Assembly: GCA_947496185.1 (NCBI GenBank)
Contig: CANMCD010000002.1
Coordinates: 265,738-329,737, forward strand
Origin: an uncultured Tenacibaculum sp.
Lineage (GTDB): Bacteria; Bacteroidota; Bacteroidia; Flavobacteriales; Flavobacteriaceae
Length of the DNA stretch: 64,000 bases
Direction: 5' to 3'
The notes below the pieces were generated by a model. It did no database searches, was not told the origin of the DNA, and saw only the letters and a program-made list of their open reading frames with translations. A program made the translations under genes and the position numbers. This document shows positions 28,228 through 38,643 of the stretch, one piece after another (position 1 is the stretch's first letter; every line of letters starts with the position of its first letter).

Positions 28228-30570
28228 TTAGAATTTATAGGTATAACTTATACTGGGAATAAACTGTAGTAGAGAATATTTTTTTAAATTACTATTAAAA
28301 TCAAAATCATAAAAGAAAGGGTTTTTTCTTCCATAAAGATTATATACTGAAAACTCCCATGTACGTTGTCTATTTTTAGTAAAGTTTTTATGAAATTGTA
28401 TCCCTAAATCTAATCGATGAAAACTTTCTGCTCTAAAGTTATTTCTTTCTGTAATAAAAGGATTGATATTATTTCTATAGTTAATGTTAGAGGTTATTGG
28501 AAGACTATTCCCTAAAGCGACTCTATCTGCTAAATTAAAATTATCACCACTAGAATACACCCAAGATCCCGATAAGGTTATTCTATCGTTTGGCTTATAG
28601 TTACCAACTAAGGAAAAGTCATGTCTTCGATCATATCTTGCAAAGAATTTTTTTCCACCATTAACTTCATCAAATTGTCTCTCAGACCAAGAAAGGGTAT
28701 ATCCTAACCATCCTGTTAACTTACCTAGTTTTTTTTTCAATAAAAATTCTCCACCGTAGGCCCAGCCTTTTCCACTGGTAATATTATCTTCCCAATCAAT
28801 TTCTTGTCCTGTTTCGATATTTTCAAGAAGTAAGAATGAAGCTCCTTCTTTATAAGATATAATATCATCCATAGTTTTATAGTATCCCTCAAAGGTCAAA
28901 GAATACCCTTTATCTAAGAAGTCTTTAGCTAGTCCTAGAGCAAATTGCTCAGATGATTGTGGTTTTAACTTATCAGTAGAAGAAACCCAAAGGTCTGTAG
29001 GAAGTCCAATACCAGAGTTTGATAATAAATGGATATATTGATTCATTTTAGCATAGGATACTTTTAGGGCTAAGTCTGTTTTAACATTCCATGAAACAGT
29101 GGCTCTGGGTTCAAAGTTTAGGTAATTTTTAGATTTGTATTTGAAGTGTGTAAAACGAATACCTGGAGAAAAACGCAAAACAGTATTAATTTTCCAGTCA
29201 TCTTCTAAATATGCAGCATTTTCAATGGAGTTAATATGTTGTTTTACACTACTATTTTCACCATTAGTTTGATTAGTTCTAGATTGTTTTGGTACAAAGT
29301 TATGATAGGTGGAAGCAACACCAAAACGTAGTGTATGTTGAGGAGTTGGGTAATAATCAAAATCTAATTTAACCCCATAATCATTGATTCCTGAATTAAG
29401 TTTAAAAAAGTAATGCTCGTTGTCAAGAGAACTTTTGGTATCAATCCCAAAGGTATAATTACTAAAAATAAGAGAAGTATTGGCAAAAAAACGATCGTTG
29501 AACTGATGATTCCATCGCAGGGTAGATGTTATATTTCCCCACCCTAAATTAACATTGATATCTTCTCCATTAGCATAAAAAGAATCTCTTCCAAAATAAT
29601 TACTCCAGTATAACTTGTTTTTGTCGTTAAAGATATGATGTATTTTAAAGTTAAGGTCTGTAAAATAATACCCTCCTTGTTTATTTTTATCCATTAATGG
29701 TTTTAATAGTAAATCTATATAGGAGCGTCTTCCACTTATCAAAAAAGACGTTTTATCTTTATTTATAGGTCCTTCTAATACTACAGAAGAAGAAAGCAGC
29801 CCTATTTTGAATTTTCCTTTTATTTTTTCTTTGTTTCCGTTTTTTGTGTTGATTTTTAATACAGAAGATAACCTTCCTCCAAACCTAGCAGGAAAACCGC
29901 CTTTAAATGTTTCTATTGATTTTAACGCATCGCCATTGAATACAGAAATGAAACCAAATAAATGATTTGAGTTGTATACAGGGGCTTCATCTAGAATAAT
30001 TAAATTTTGATCAGGAGTTCCTCCACGCACAAAAAAACCAGCACTTCCTTCACTTCCTCTTTGAATACCTGGTAATAATTGAAGTGTTTTTATCACATCT
30101 TTTTCACCAAGAATAGCGGGAATGTTTTCAATATCTGAAGGCTTTAAAGAAACCACACTCATTTGAGAAACCTGACTTTCATTGGTAAGTTGATTCGAGT
30201 TAACAACTACTTCATCCAATTTATTTTCTGAAATCGTCATCTCAATATTAAGTTTGGTATGTTGTTTTAAATCGATTTTCTTTTTTAGCGTTGTATATCC
30301 AACATAGGAAATAACGAGTTCGTGTGTGCCTTTTGGTAGTGTTAAGGAAAAGAACCCATAATCATTCGTAGTTGTCCCTGTTTTTCCATTTACAGTATAA
30401 ATAGAAACCATGGGTAAATGTTCTCCACTCCCTTTTTCTTTGATATAACCGTTGATGGTAAATTTTTCAGCTTTTGTTTTTGGAGGGTCGGATTGCCCAA
30501 ATAGTTTTCCTAAAAATAATAGGAAAAAGCAATTGATAATTACAAAGTGTTTTTTTGTTTTCATTAACAA
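28228..30570 (-). CDS. TonB-dependent receptor with carboxypeptidase-like N-domain
   Basis: A 780-residue outer-membrane transporter: signal peptide, carboxypeptidase-D-like domain (about 35-120), plug with GGTPDQNLIILDEAPVYN (about 185-205), then a beta-barrel ending SYTYKF. It is shorter than SusC proteins and is paired with a DUF4249 lipoprotein rather than SusD. The start may be Met1 or Met3. Confidence 0.92.
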   Translation of the reverse strand: MLMKTKKHFVIINCFFLLFLGKLFGQSDPPKTKAEKFTINGYIKEKGSGEHLPMVSIYTVNGKTGTTTNDYGFFSLTLPKGTHELVISYVGYTTLKKKIDLKQHTKLNIEMTISENKLDEVVVNSNQLTNESQVSQMSVVSLKPSDIENIPAILGEKDVIKTLQLLPGIQRGSEGSAGFFVRGGTPDQNLIILDEAPVYNSNHLFGFISVFNGDALKSIETFKGGFPARFGGRLSSVLKINTKNGNKEKIKGKFKIGLLSSSVVLEGPINKDKTSFLISGRRSYIDLLLKPLMDKNKQGGYYFTDLNFKIHHIFNDKNKLYWSNYFGRDSFYANGEDINVNLGWGNITSTLRWNHQFNDRFFANTSLIFSNYTFGIDTKSSLDNEHYFFKLNSGINDYGVKLDFDYYPTPQHTLRFGVASTYHNFVPKQSRTNQTNGENSSVKQHINSIENAAYLEDDWKINTVLRFSPGIRFTHFKYKSKNYLNFEPRATVSWNVKTDLALKVSYAKMNQYIHLLSNSGIGLPTDLWVSSTDKLKPQSSEQFALGLAKDFLDKGYSLTFEGYYKTMDDIISYKEGASFLLLENIETGQEIDWEDNITSGKGWAYGGEFLLKKKLGKLTGWLGYTLSWSERQFDEVNGGKKFFARYDRRHDFSLVGNYKPNDRITLSGSWVYSSGDNFNLADRVALGNSLPITSNINYRNNINPFITERNNFRAESFHRLDLGIQFHKNFTKNRQRTWEFSVYNLYGRKNPFFYDFDFNSNLKKYSLLQFIPSISYTYKF

Positions 30571-30816
30571 AACGTTTAAAAATTTGTTTTTTTGTATATA
30601 ATTTTTAACAATCTTGAATTGTTATGAAATAAAACAATTTGAAAAAATAAAACCCTAATAAAGCAAATGTTAATAATAATAATAACCTCTTATTATCTTT
30701 ATTAACTTATTGAAAATTAGTTTTTTTGTTTTTTATTAATTAGTTGTTAAAGTTTAAGTTATTATGTTTAATACTTTTTTATAGAGGTAATAATTTTTTA
30801 TCTAAAGGAGTTGGTA

Positions 30817-31344
30817 TTATTTAATCTTTGTAAATAAATCCCATAAAACAACGCCACAGCTTACCGCAATGTTTAGTGAGTGTTTCGTGCCTAATTGTGG
30901 AATTTCAATACATATATCTGAAGCAGAAACCACTTCTTGTTGTACACCTTTGACCTCATTTCCAAAAACAACCGCGTATTTCTGGTTTTCAATGGGTATA
31001 AACGTATCTAGCATCGTACTATTTTCGGCTTGTTCAATGGCTAGTATTTTAACTTTTTCTTCTTTTAATCGGTTAATTAAAGCTAAAGTATCCTCGACAT
31101 ATTCCCAATCTACAGATTCAGTAGCCCCCAAAGCAGTTTTATGAATTTCTTTATGAGGAGGTATAGCAGTTATTCCGCAGAGATAAATTTTTTCAATCAA
31201 AAAAGCATCTGAAGTTCTAAAAATAGCGCCAATATTGTGTAAGCTCCTAACATTGTCAAGAATTACAATTAAAGGTGTCTTTTTGGTTTGTTTGAATTTT
31301 TCAACACTAATACGACCTAATTCGCTGTTTTTTAGTTTTCTCAT
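30817..31344 (-). CDS. TrmH/SpoU family RNA methyltransferase
   Basis: A SPOUT-fold 2'-O-ribose methyltransferase of about 175 residues from the start MRKLKNSELG at 31344. A frame extending to 31416 adds a stretch unlike the family. It has motif 1 NVRSLHNIGAIFRTSDA, motif 2 VFGNEVKGV and motif 3 IPQLGTKHSLNIAVSCGVVL. The target nucleotide is unknown. It diverges from mutS. The gap 30571-30816 is A+T-rich with nothing recognised. Confidence 0.92.
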   Translation of the reverse strand: MRKLKNSELGRISVEKFKQTKKTPLIVILDNVRSLHNIGAIFRTSDAFLIEKIYLCGITAIPPHKEIHKTALGATESVDWEYVEDTLALINRLKEEKVKILAIEQAENSTMLDTFIPIENQKYAVVFGNEVKGVQQEVVSASDICIEIPQLGTKHSLNIAVSCGVVLWDLFTKIK

Positions 31345-31458
31345 ATCTGTTTGAATTATGACTTTACCCCTTATATTTAATATCTGTGAGGTCAAAACAA
31401 ATCGATTATTTCTCACTTTTTTCTATCTTCGCAAAACTAACCGAAAAAATCCATACAC

Positions 31459-34068
31459 TTGGCAAAAACAAAGGCAAAAAAAGTAACCCCATTAATGCAA
31501 CAGTACAACGGAATTAAAGCTAAATATCCGGATGCTATGCTGTTGTTTAGGGTAGGTGATTTTTACGAAACCTTTGGTGAAGATGCGGTCAAAGCCTCTG
31601 AGGTATTGGGAATTATTTTAACCAAAAGGGGTTCGGGTAGTGAAAGTGAAACCGCATTGGCTGGTTTTCCACATCATTCTTTGCATACCTATTTACCTAA
31701 GTTGGTAAAAGCGGGTTTACGTGTGGCCATTTGCGATCAGTTGGAAGATCCTAAAATGACAAAAAAAATTGTCAAGAGAGGTGTGACAGAACTGGTAACT
31801 CCGGGGGTTGCTTTAAATGACGATATTTTATCGGCTAAGTCTAATAATTTCTTAGCTGCCGTTCATTTTGGAAAGAAACAAATAGGTGTTTCTTTTTTAG
31901 ATGTTTCTACTGGAGAGTTTTTAATTGCCCAAGGGAATGATGAGTATATCGATAAATTATTACAAAACTTTTCTCCAAGTGAGGTATTGGTACAAAAACA
32001 ATATAAGCAACAGTTTTTAGCTTTTTTTACCAATAAATATCATGCATTTTATTTAGAAGACTGGGTTTTTCAAAAAGATTACGGTTATGAAACCCTTACG
32101 ACTCATTTTCAGGTAAAAAACCTTAAAGGTTTTGGGGTGGATGAACTAGGAGAAGGAATTGTTGCTGGAGGTGCCGCTATGTATTATTTGGCAGAAACCC
32201 AACATAATAAAATTGAACATATCCAAACCATTAGCAGGATTTCGGAAGACAATTATGTCTGGATGGATCGTTTTACGATAAGAAACCTTGAATTATATGG
32301 AGGAAATTCTTTGAATGCTATTTCATTATTGGATATCATTGATAAAACTATTTCTCCGATGGGAGGAAGGTTGCTTAAACGTTGGTTAGCCTTGCCGTTG
32401 AAAGATATAGACGCTATTAAACAACGCCATGAATTAGTGAAGTTTTTAATAGAAAATGAGGGCTTCTTTGAAACGGTTACGTATCAATTAAGACAAATTT
32501 CGGATATAGAGCGATTGATTTCAAAAGTGGCAACGGCCAAAGTTTCCCCAAGAGAAACGGTGTTACTTAAAAACTCTTTAAAAGCAATTTTGCCGATTAA
32601 AGAGGCGGCTGTGCAGAGCAAAAATGCCTCTGTGAAGTTAATTGGCTCTCAAATAAATGAATGTACAGAGCTGATTGCTAAGATAGATACGACAATTTTA
32701 GAAGAAGCACCTGTAAATATCAACAAGGGAGATACGATTGCTTTAGGTGTTTCGGAAGAATTGGATGAATTACGAAATATAGCCAACTCTGGAAAAGAAT
32801 ATTTGGACTCTATGTTGGAAAGGGAAACTGAACGTACCGGTATTCCGAGTTTAAAAATAGCCTTTAATAATGTTTTTGGTTATTATATAGAGGTTCGAAA
32901 TACACATAAAGATAAGGTTCCTGAGGAATGGATTCGTAAGCAAACATTAGTAAGTGCTGAGCGATATATTACAGAAGAACTTAAAGAATATGAAACCAAA
33001 ATACTAGGGGCAGAAGAAAAAATAAAGCAGATCGAGTCTGAGATTTTTACGGAACTCGTTACTTATATTATTGGATTTGTGCAGCCGATTCAACACAATG
33101 CACAGTTAATTGCGCAGCTAGATTGTTTACTTTCTTTTGCTACTTTGGCTATTGAAAATAACTATGTACAGCCGATTATTGATAAAAGTACGGACCTAGA
33201 AATCAAAGAAGGGCGTCACCCTGTTATAGAAAAACAATTGCCTATAGGGGAGGAATATGTAACAAATAATGTGACGTTAAATCGTACTGAGCAACAAATC
33301 ATTATGATTACCGGGCCTAATATGTCGGGTAAGTCTGCCATTCTTCGTCAGACAGCATTGATAGTTTTATTGGCGCAAATGGGAAGTTATGTCCCTGCTC
33401 AAGAGGCACGAATTGGATTGGTGGATAAGATTTTTACTCGAGTGGGTGCTAGTGATAATATTTCGATGGGAGAATCTACTTTTATGGTAGAAATGAATGA
33501 AACGGCTTCGATATTGAACAATGTTTCGGAAAGGAGTTTGGTGTTGTTGGATGAAATTGGAAGAGGAACTTCTACGTATGATGGTATTTCAATTGCTTGG
33601 GCTATAGCAGAGTACATTCATGAACACCCGACAAAAGCGAAAACCCTTTTTGCTACGCATTACCATGAATTAAATGAGATGACCACGACGTTCGAACGTA
33701 TTAAAAATTACAATGTTTCGGTAAAAGAATTGAAGGATAGTATTATTTTTCTACGAAAATTAGTTGCTGGAGGTAGTAATCATAGTTTTGGTATTCACGT
33801 AGCGAAGTTAGCAGGAATGCCAAATAGGGTGATAAAAAGAGCTACTAAAATTCTTAAAAAACTTGAAGAAAACCATGCACAAAAGGACGTAGAAGATTCT
33901 TTGAAAGATTTACAAAAAGAAGAATTACAACTTAGCTTTTTTCAATTGGATGACCCTTTACTTGAGGATTTGCGTGAGGAAATATTAGAAACGAATATTG
34001 ATACGCTAACACCTATCGAGGCATTGATGAAATTGAATGAAATTAAACGTATGCTGAGTAAGAAATAA
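31459..34068 (+). CDS. mutS: DNA mismatch repair protein MutS
   Basis: An 869-residue mismatch-recognition ATPase. The mismatch-reading motif DFYETFG is at 34-40, Walker A GPNMSGKS at 619-626, and the [12 protein letters not shown] signature follows. The start is TTG, placed by the conserved [17 protein letters not shown] opening. QLSFF at 824-828 is the pentapeptide type used by MutS to contact the sliding clamp. Confidence 0.98.
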   Translation: MAKTKAKKVTPLMQQYNGIKAKYPDAMLLFRVGDFYETFGEDAVKASEVLGIILTKRGSGSESETALAGFPHHSLHTYLPKLVKAGLRVAICDQLEDPKMTKKIVKRGVTELVTPGVALNDDILSAKSNNFLAAVHFGKKQIGVSFLDVSTGEFLIAQGNDEYIDKLLQNFSPSEVLVQKQYKQQFLAFFTNKYHAFYLEDWVFQKDYGYETLTTHFQVKNLKGFGVDELGEGIVAGGAAMYYLAETQHNKIEHIQTISRISEDNYVWMDRFTIRNLELYGGNSLNAISLLDIIDKTISPMGGRLLKRWLALPLKDIDAIKQRHELVKFLIENEGFFETVTYQLRQISDIERLISKVATAKVSPRETVLLKNSLKAILPIKEAAVQSKNASVKLIGSQINECTELIAKIDTTILEEAPVNINKGDTIALGVSEELDELRNIANSGKEYLDSMLERETERTGIPSLKIAFNNVFGYYIEVRNTHKDKVPEEWIRKQTLVSAERYITEELKEYETKILGAEEKIKQIESEIFTELVTYIIGFVQPIQHNAQLIAQLDCLLSFATLAIENNYVQPIIDKSTDLEIKEGRHPVIEKQLPIGEEYVTNNVTLNRTEQQIIMITGPNMSGKSAILRQTALIVLLAQMGSYVPAQEARIGLVDKIFTRVGASDNISMGESTFMVEMNETASILNNVSERSLVLLDEIGRGTSTYDGISIAWAIAEYIHEHPTKAKTLFATHYHELNEMTTTFERIKNYNVSVKELKDSIIFLRKLVAGGSNHSFGIHVAKLAGMPNRVIKRATKILKKLEENHAQKDVEDSLKDLQKEELQLSFFQLDDPLLEDLREEILETNIDTLTPIEALMKLNEIKRMLSKK

Positions 34069-34111
34069 GACGAGGTCTTCGAATATCTTTTTAGTATTTT
34101 TGAAGAGAGAG

Positions 34112-35452
34112 ATGAGAGAAGACATAAGTTTTAACAGAATTAATAAACTAGCTATACCTGCATTGATTGCGGGGGTAGCCGAACCCTTACTTTCTACGAC
34201 AGATTTAGCAATTGTAGGTAATATGAATGCATTTGCTACTGAGAGTGTAGCAGCGGTGGGAATTGTAGGGTCGTTTTTATCCATGCTGATATGGGTATTT
34301 GGGCAAACAAGAAGTGCCATTTCTTCCATTATAGCAAGATATGTAGGTGCGAATAAATTAAAAGAGATTCTAAACCTTCCTTTTCAAGCTATTTTATTAG
34401 TGGTAGGAACTGGGTTGCTAATTTTAGGTATTAGTTATCCTTTTGCTAAACAAATATTTCAGTTTTATAATGCGCAATCGCTCATTTTAGATTTTTCCAT
34501 CAGTTATTATAAAATTCGTGCGATTGGTTTTCCTTTTACATTGTATGTAATTGCTGTTTTTGGAATTTTTAGAGGCTTACAAAACACTTTTTATCCCATG
34601 TTGATAGCCATTGTTGGTACGGTAGTAAACATTGTGTTAGACCTTGCTTTTGTTTACGGAATAGCTGAGGTTATTCCTCCTTTACATATAGAAGGAGCAG
34701 CCTATGCCAGTGTTTTGGCACAAATTGTTATGGCAATAATGGGAACTTTTCTGCTGCTTACTAAAACTACGATACAACTGAAATTTAGTTTTCCTTGGAA
34801 TAAAGAAATAAAAACATTTATTCACTTGATGGTAAACTTATTTATTCGTACCCTAGCGTTGAATGTTGCCTTGTATTTTGCTACTTCCTATGCCACTGAT
34901 TATGGAAAAGAATATATTGCTGCCTATACCATTGGGTTGAATTTATGGTTGATGGGGGCTTTTATGATTGATGGTTATTCGAGTGCAGGAAATATTTTGT
35001 CGGGTAAATTGTTGGGTGCTAAAGCCTATAATACCTTATTGAAATTAGGTAAAAAACTTATTTTTTATGGTTTATTGTTTGGTAGTTTTTTAGCAACAGT
35101 TGGTGCTATTTTCTACACGTTTATTGGGAAAATTTTTATACAAGATGAACTAGTACTAGAAGCATTTTATCGCACTTTTTGGATTATTTTAGTGATGCAG
35201 CCGATATGTGCTATAGCATTTATTTATGACGGAATTTTTAAAGGTTTAGGGGAGGCTAAAATTTTACGAAATTTACTGATACTAGCAACGACTTTAGTAT
35301 TTATTCCTTTGTTACTGTTGTTTGATTATTGGAACTATAAACTTTATGCTATCTGGATTGCCTTTTTTAGTTGGATGATTGCTAGGGGTGTTCCGTTGAT
35401 TTTTATTTTCAGAAAGAAATTTACCAAACTTTCCAATTTGAATTCGGTATAA
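34112..35452 (+). CDS. MATE family efflux transporter
   Basis: A multidrug/metabolite exporter of the MATE (DinF-like) type with 12 predicted helices, about 446 residues from the ATG at 34112. A TTG at 34100 would add four residues. AEPLLSTTDLAIVGNM is the first conserved segment. The substrate is unknown. It follows mutS by 43 nt. Confidence 0.92.
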   Translation: MREDISFNRINKLAIPALIAGVAEPLLSTTDLAIVGNMNAFATESVAAVGIVGSFLSMLIWVFGQTRSAISSIIARYVGANKLKEILNLPFQAILLVVGTGLLILGISYPFAKQIFQFYNAQSLILDFSISYYKIRAIGFPFTLYVIAVFGIFRGLQNTFYPMLIAIVGTVVNIVLDLAFVYGIAEVIPPLHIEGAAYASVLAQIVMAIMGTFLLLTKTTIQLKFSFPWNKEIKTFIHLMVNLFIRTLALNVALYFATSYATDYGKEYIAAYTIGLNLWLMGAFMIDGYSSAGNILSGKLLGAKAYNTLLKLGKKLIFYGLLFGSFLATVGAIFYTFIGKIFIQDELVLEAFYRTFWIILVMQPICAIAFIYDGIFKGLGEAKILRNLLILATTLVFIPLLLLFDYWNYKLYAIWIAFFSWMIARGVPLIFIFRKKFTKLSNLNSV

Positions 35453-35630
35453 ATTTATTTTCTTATCAGTTGTAAGGACTTTTTACACTAAATAACTAAT
35501 TATCCTAAGAAAATCAAACGAAAGGGTCTGTCTAAAGATTTTTCAGTTTAGGTCTCAAAAGTTAAATAGATTTTGCAATGTATTATCTGGATTTGAAGTT
35601 GAATTAGTATTTTTGAACAAAAGAGTAACC

Positions 35631-36398
35631 ATGACTACAACACGACGTAATGGAAGTTTGTATACAAAAATAGAAAACCGAATTGCTACGATTGAATTTG
35701 GGCATCCCGCTAGTAATTCTTTTCCGAGTGAATTGTTAGCGCGATTGGCAAAGGAGTTTGAATTGTTATCTAATAATGATGAAGTAAATGTTATTATTTT
35801 AAAATCTGAAGGGAATCGTGCTTTTTGTGCAGGGGCATCTTTTGATGAATTGGTGGCAATAACGAATTTAAAAGAAGGAAAAAAATTCTTTTTAGGTTTT
35901 GCAAATGTTATTAATGCTATGCGAAATTGTTCGAAATTAATTGTGGGTAGAGTACAAGGAAAAACTGTTGGCGGAGGTGTCGGTTTGGCGGCAGCTTGTG
36001 ACTATGTATTAGCTACGGAACATGCAGCGATTAAATTGTCTGAATTTACAATTGGTATTGGCCCTTTTGTGATTACTCCAGCAGTAAAACGAAAAATAGG
36101 GGTTAGTGGGTTAGCTGAATTGACATTGGACGCTACAAGTTGGAAAAATGCATATTGGGCAAAAGAAAAAGGGTTGTATGCTAATGTATTTGAAAACACT
36201 GAGGAGTTAGACAAAGAAGTAGAAATTCTTACAGAAAGGTTGAGTTCTTATAATCCAGAAGCCTTGCAAGAGATGAAAAAAGCACTTTGGTTGGACACAG
36301 AACACTGGAATACGTTGTTATTAGAAAGAGCGGAAACTTCAGGAAAATTAGTTTTGTCGGACTTTACGAAAGAGGCGTTAAAAAAGTTTAAAAGCTAA
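35631..36398 (+). CDS. enoyl-CoA hydratase/isomerase family protein
   Basis: A crotonase-fold protein of 255 residues; the ATG at 35631 is preferred over a TTG six codons upstream. The oxyanion-hole region is FCAGASFDELVA, and GKTVGGGVGLAAACDYVLA gives the second loop. No catalytic Glu pair is clearly placed, so the exact reaction is uncertain. Confidence 0.88.
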   Translation: MTTTRRNGSLYTKIENRIATIEFGHPASNSFPSELLARLAKEFELLSNNDEVNVIILKSEGNRAFCAGASFDELVAITNLKEGKKFFLGFANVINAMRNCSKLIVGRVQGKTVGGGVGLAAACDYVLATEHAAIKLSEFTIGIGPFVITPAVKRKIGVSGLAELTLDATSWKNAYWAKEKGLYANVFENTEELDKEVEILTERLSSYNPEALQEMKKALWLDTEHWNTLLLERAETSGKLVLSDFTKEALKKFKS

Positions 36399-36518
36399 CA
36401 TTTAAACTTTTTTAATTTTTTGATAGTTATTATAAAGAATGTTAAATTCTTTCCAGCTTTTTGTTGTGATATCAAATAGATTAAGTAAAGACCTAAAAAA
36501 CTCTAATCTATACATTCG

Positions 36519-36570
36519 TACGTTCTATTATAGAACGTATAGCGTTGGTTATACAATTCTTGAGTATAAC
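36519..36570. repeat. two perfect hairpins before the intergenic repeat
   Basis: TACGTTCTA / TAGAACGTA (36519-36539) and GTTATAC / GTATAAC (36548-36570) lie in tandem after the enoyl-CoA hydratase gene. No T-run follows either, so terminator function is doubtful. The rest of 36399-36518 shows nothing recognisable. Confidence 0.5.
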
Positions 36571-36778
36571 TGTTTTTAGCTTATAAAGTATTACTTTGAT
36601 AAGTTCAACTAAGGGAACTATTAGAGGAAATCCTCGTTTTGTTTTGGAATAAGAGGAACTATTTCAATTGTATGTTTGTCTATTACGGTCAACATAATAA
36701 TTTGTTTTTAGAGAGTTATGTTTGGTAACACAAATGCCTACAATCCATTTTTAATTCTTCTAAAAGTTTTATTCACTT
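36571..36778 (+). repeat. intergenic repeat, copy 1 (about 208 bp)
   Basis: Non-coding DNA that recurs at 40311-40519 in the same orientation. Shared blocks include TTATAAAGTATTAC, GATAAGTTCAACTAAGGGAA, GGAACTATTTCAATTGTAT and TTAGAGAGTTATGT. Two small hairpins keep their stems while the loops vary: GAGG-N4-CCTC, and GTTA-N7-TAAC at 36715-36729. Nature unknown: a MITE-like relic or a structured RNA are options. Confidence 0.75.
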
Positions 36779-36920
36779 CAATATATAAACGTATGATTTT
36801 GGAATGTTTTTTGTCGTAACAAAATAGAAAATCAGACTTTTATTGGTCTCAGTTTAGGGTGAAAACCCTGCAATTTGATTACAGTACTTTAGTAATGTGA
36901 AAAATTATTACCTTTCAAAT

Positions 36921-37140
36921 ATGGATAAAATTTTACGAAAGGGATCACATACAGTAAGTAGGTTGACCTGCCATATAGTTTGGGCAACAAAATATAGGTA
37001 TAAAGTTTTAAAAGAAGATATTCAGTCAAGATGTAGGGATCTGCTAATCCAGATCTGTGATGCTGAGAATGTAACTATTTTGAAAGGAGCCATAGGTTTG
37101 GATCATGTTCATATGCATATAGTATATTCTCCGAAACAAA
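36921..37140 (+). pseudogene. tnpA: TnpA of IS200 type, 5' part (interrupted)
   Basis: The 5' part of a single-strand transposase (Y1 HUH enzyme). The open frame begins MDKILRKGSHTVSRLTCHI and carries the metal-binding HUH motif in DHVHMHIVYSPK. The frame is cut by the IS3 insertion after the codons for SPKQ and resumes at 38336. Joining 36921-37140 to 38336-38550 gives an intact 144-residue protein. A GTG at 36897 is a weaker alternative start. Confidence 0.88.
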
Positions 37141-37191
37141 TGAAGGCTTCCCTGTTTTTCATACAATTTAAAAATCAACTATTTTTAGAAT

Positions 37192-37458
37192 ATGAAGAAA
37201 AGCAGATTTAGTGAGGCACAGATTGTATCTATGCTTCAACAATACGAATTAGGAATGAAGGTCACGGACATTTGTCGTGATAAAGGGATTACTAGTGCTA
37301 CTTTTTACAGTTGGAAGCGAAAATATGGAGGTATGGACGCCCAACAGCTAAAGGAACTCAAGTCTCTTCAGGAAGAAAACCGCCGTTTAAAACAGATGTA
37401 TGCTGATTTAAGTCTAGATCATAGAATTTTAAAAGATATTATCGAAAAAAAGCTCTAA
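37192..37458 (+). CDS. IS3-family transposase OrfA
   Basis: An 88-residue DNA-binding subunit: a helix-turn-helix (SEAQIVSMLQQYELGMKVTDICRDKGITSATF is the family opening), followed by a leucine-zipper-like coiled coil (about 52-86). It ends just after AAAAAAAG at 37447-37454, the usual site for -1 frameshifting into orfB to make the fused transposase. Confidence 0.95.
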   Translation: MKKSRFSEAQIVSMLQQYELGMKVTDICRDKGITSATFYSWKRKYGGMDAQQLKELKSLQEENRRLKQMYADLSLDHRILKDIIEKKL

Positions 37459-37532
37459 AGCCCTGTGATCGGAAAACGCTTGCTCAAACAATAGTCGAAC
37501 AAGAGGATCTCAGTATTCAGAGAGCTTGTGAG

Positions 37533-38225
37533 ATGGTGAACTTGAGTAGATCTATGTGGTATTATAAGTCTAAAAAAGACGATACTCAAGTGATAAACAA
37601 ACTCATTGAAATGAGTGAGATTAAGCCCAACAGAGGGTTTGATTATTATTATCACCGCATACGTAAACAGGGCTTTATATGGAACAGAAAACGTGTTTTA
37701 AGGGTTTATAGATTGTTAGGACTTACAATGCGTCGTAAAAGTAGAAAAAGACTTCCAGCACGTATCAAATCTCCTTTGAATGAACCAGAACAACCTAGAG
37801 AAATCTGGAGTATGGATTTTATGTCAGATAGTTTAATTACTGGACGGCGTTTTAGAGTATTGAATATCATCGATGACTACAATAGGCAAGCACTATGCAC
37901 TCATCCAGACTTTTCTATGCCTGCAATACGAGTTGTTAATCATTTAAAACAAACTATGGAAATATATGGGAAGCCCCTTGAAATACGAGTAGACAATGGA
38001 TCAGAATTTTTATCAAAAATGTTTGTCCAGTTTTGCCTAGTTGAAGGTGTAGATATAAAATATATCCAACCTGGAAAACCATCACAGAATGGGTACATTG
38101 AGAGGTTTAATAAAACTTTTCGGGAAGATGTGTTAGATGCCTACCTATTCAGAAATTTGGAAGAAGTACAAGTGCAATCAGAGATGTTTAAGATTATAAT
38201 GAAAATCACCCACACAAATCATTAG
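37533..38225 (+). pseudogene. IS3-family transposase OrfB, frameshifted near its 3' end
   Basis: The DDE integrase part. In the fused protein the frame runs upstream to the slippery site; the first ATG is at 37533. The catalytic residues are seen in SMDFMSD, RVDNGSEF and QNGYIERFN. Near 38191 one A appears to be missing: a +1 reading restores the usual ending DYNENHPHKSLGRKSPNEYL and continues to TGA at 38311-38313. About 40 C-terminal residues are out of frame, so activity is doubtful. Confidence 0.85.
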
Positions 38226-38260
38226 GTAGGAAAAGTCCAAACGAATATTTAAGCGATTTT

Positions 38261-38284
38261 TTCAAAGGGGCTAGCCCCTTTGAA
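38261..38284. repeat. 24-bp perfect palindrome in the IS3 3' end
   Basis: TTCAAAGGGGCT / AGCCCCTTTGAA lies inside the out-of-frame tail of orfB, just before the right inverted repeat. It may block read-through or impinging transcription into the element. Confidence 0.7.
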
Positions 38285-38335
38285 AAATATTTTGTTAATT
38301 TAAACACTGTGTGAAAAAGGGTAAGTCTTCACAAA

Positions 38336-38550
38336 GTATTAGTTATATAGTCAAGCAATTAAAGGGAAGGAGTTCACGGAAATTACAGCAAGAATTTCCA
38401 AAATTAAATAAAGTGTATTGGGGAAAACATTTTTGGTCAACAGGTTATGGTGTATGGAGTACAGGAAATATTACTGATGAAATGGTAAATGAGTATTTGG
38501 AACACCATAGGAAGCCAAACTCTGATAACTCCAATTTTATATTGGAATAA
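38336..38550 (+). pseudogene. tnpA: TnpA of IS200 type, 3' part (interrupted)
   Basis: The frame resumes as SISYIVKQLKGRSSRKLQQE, continues through HFWSTGYGVWSTGNI and has the likely nucleophile tyrosine in MVNEYLEHH. It completes the half-gene at 36921-37140 in the same frame, once one copy of the CAAA duplication is removed. Confidence 0.88.
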
Positions 38551-38576
38551 TAATGGGACTTTCAGTCCCAAGTAAA

Positions 38577-38607
38577 AATCACTCTGCACTGAAAGTGCAG
38601 AGTGATT
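38577..38607. terminator. strong hairpin at the right end of the IS200-type element
   Basis: Stem AATCACTCTGCACT / AGTGCAGAGTGATT with a 3-nt loop. It may act as the right-end hairpin recognised by TnpA or as a terminator; it also lies downstream of the converging S41 peptidase gene. Confidence 0.7.
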
Positions 38608-38643
38608 TAGTTTAATTCTATAACGCGATAACTACCTATTATT

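Larger units (their letters stand above)
37141..38331 (+). mobile_element. IS3-family element (IS407-group-like)
   Basis: 1191 bp bounded by imperfect inverted repeats: left TGAAGGCTTCCCTGTTTTTC, right (reverse complement) TGAAGACTTACCCTTTTTCA. A 4-bp target duplication CAAA flanks it at 37137-37140 and 38332-38335. Two genes, orfA and orfB, are linked by an A7G slippery run. TG/CA ends and a 4-bp duplication fit the IS407 group. Confidence 0.92.
36840..38610 (+). mobile_element. IS200/IS605-type element interrupted by an IS3 element
   Basis: The element has a single HUH transposase gene and no tnpB. The left subterminal hairpin AGGGT-GAAA-ACCCT lies just before the gene. On the right are GGGAC-TTTCA-GTCCC (38555-38569) and a 14-bp stem (38577-38607). 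The exact ends cannot be fixed because this group makes no target duplications. A 1191-bp IS3 element sits inside tnpA. Confidence 0.75.
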
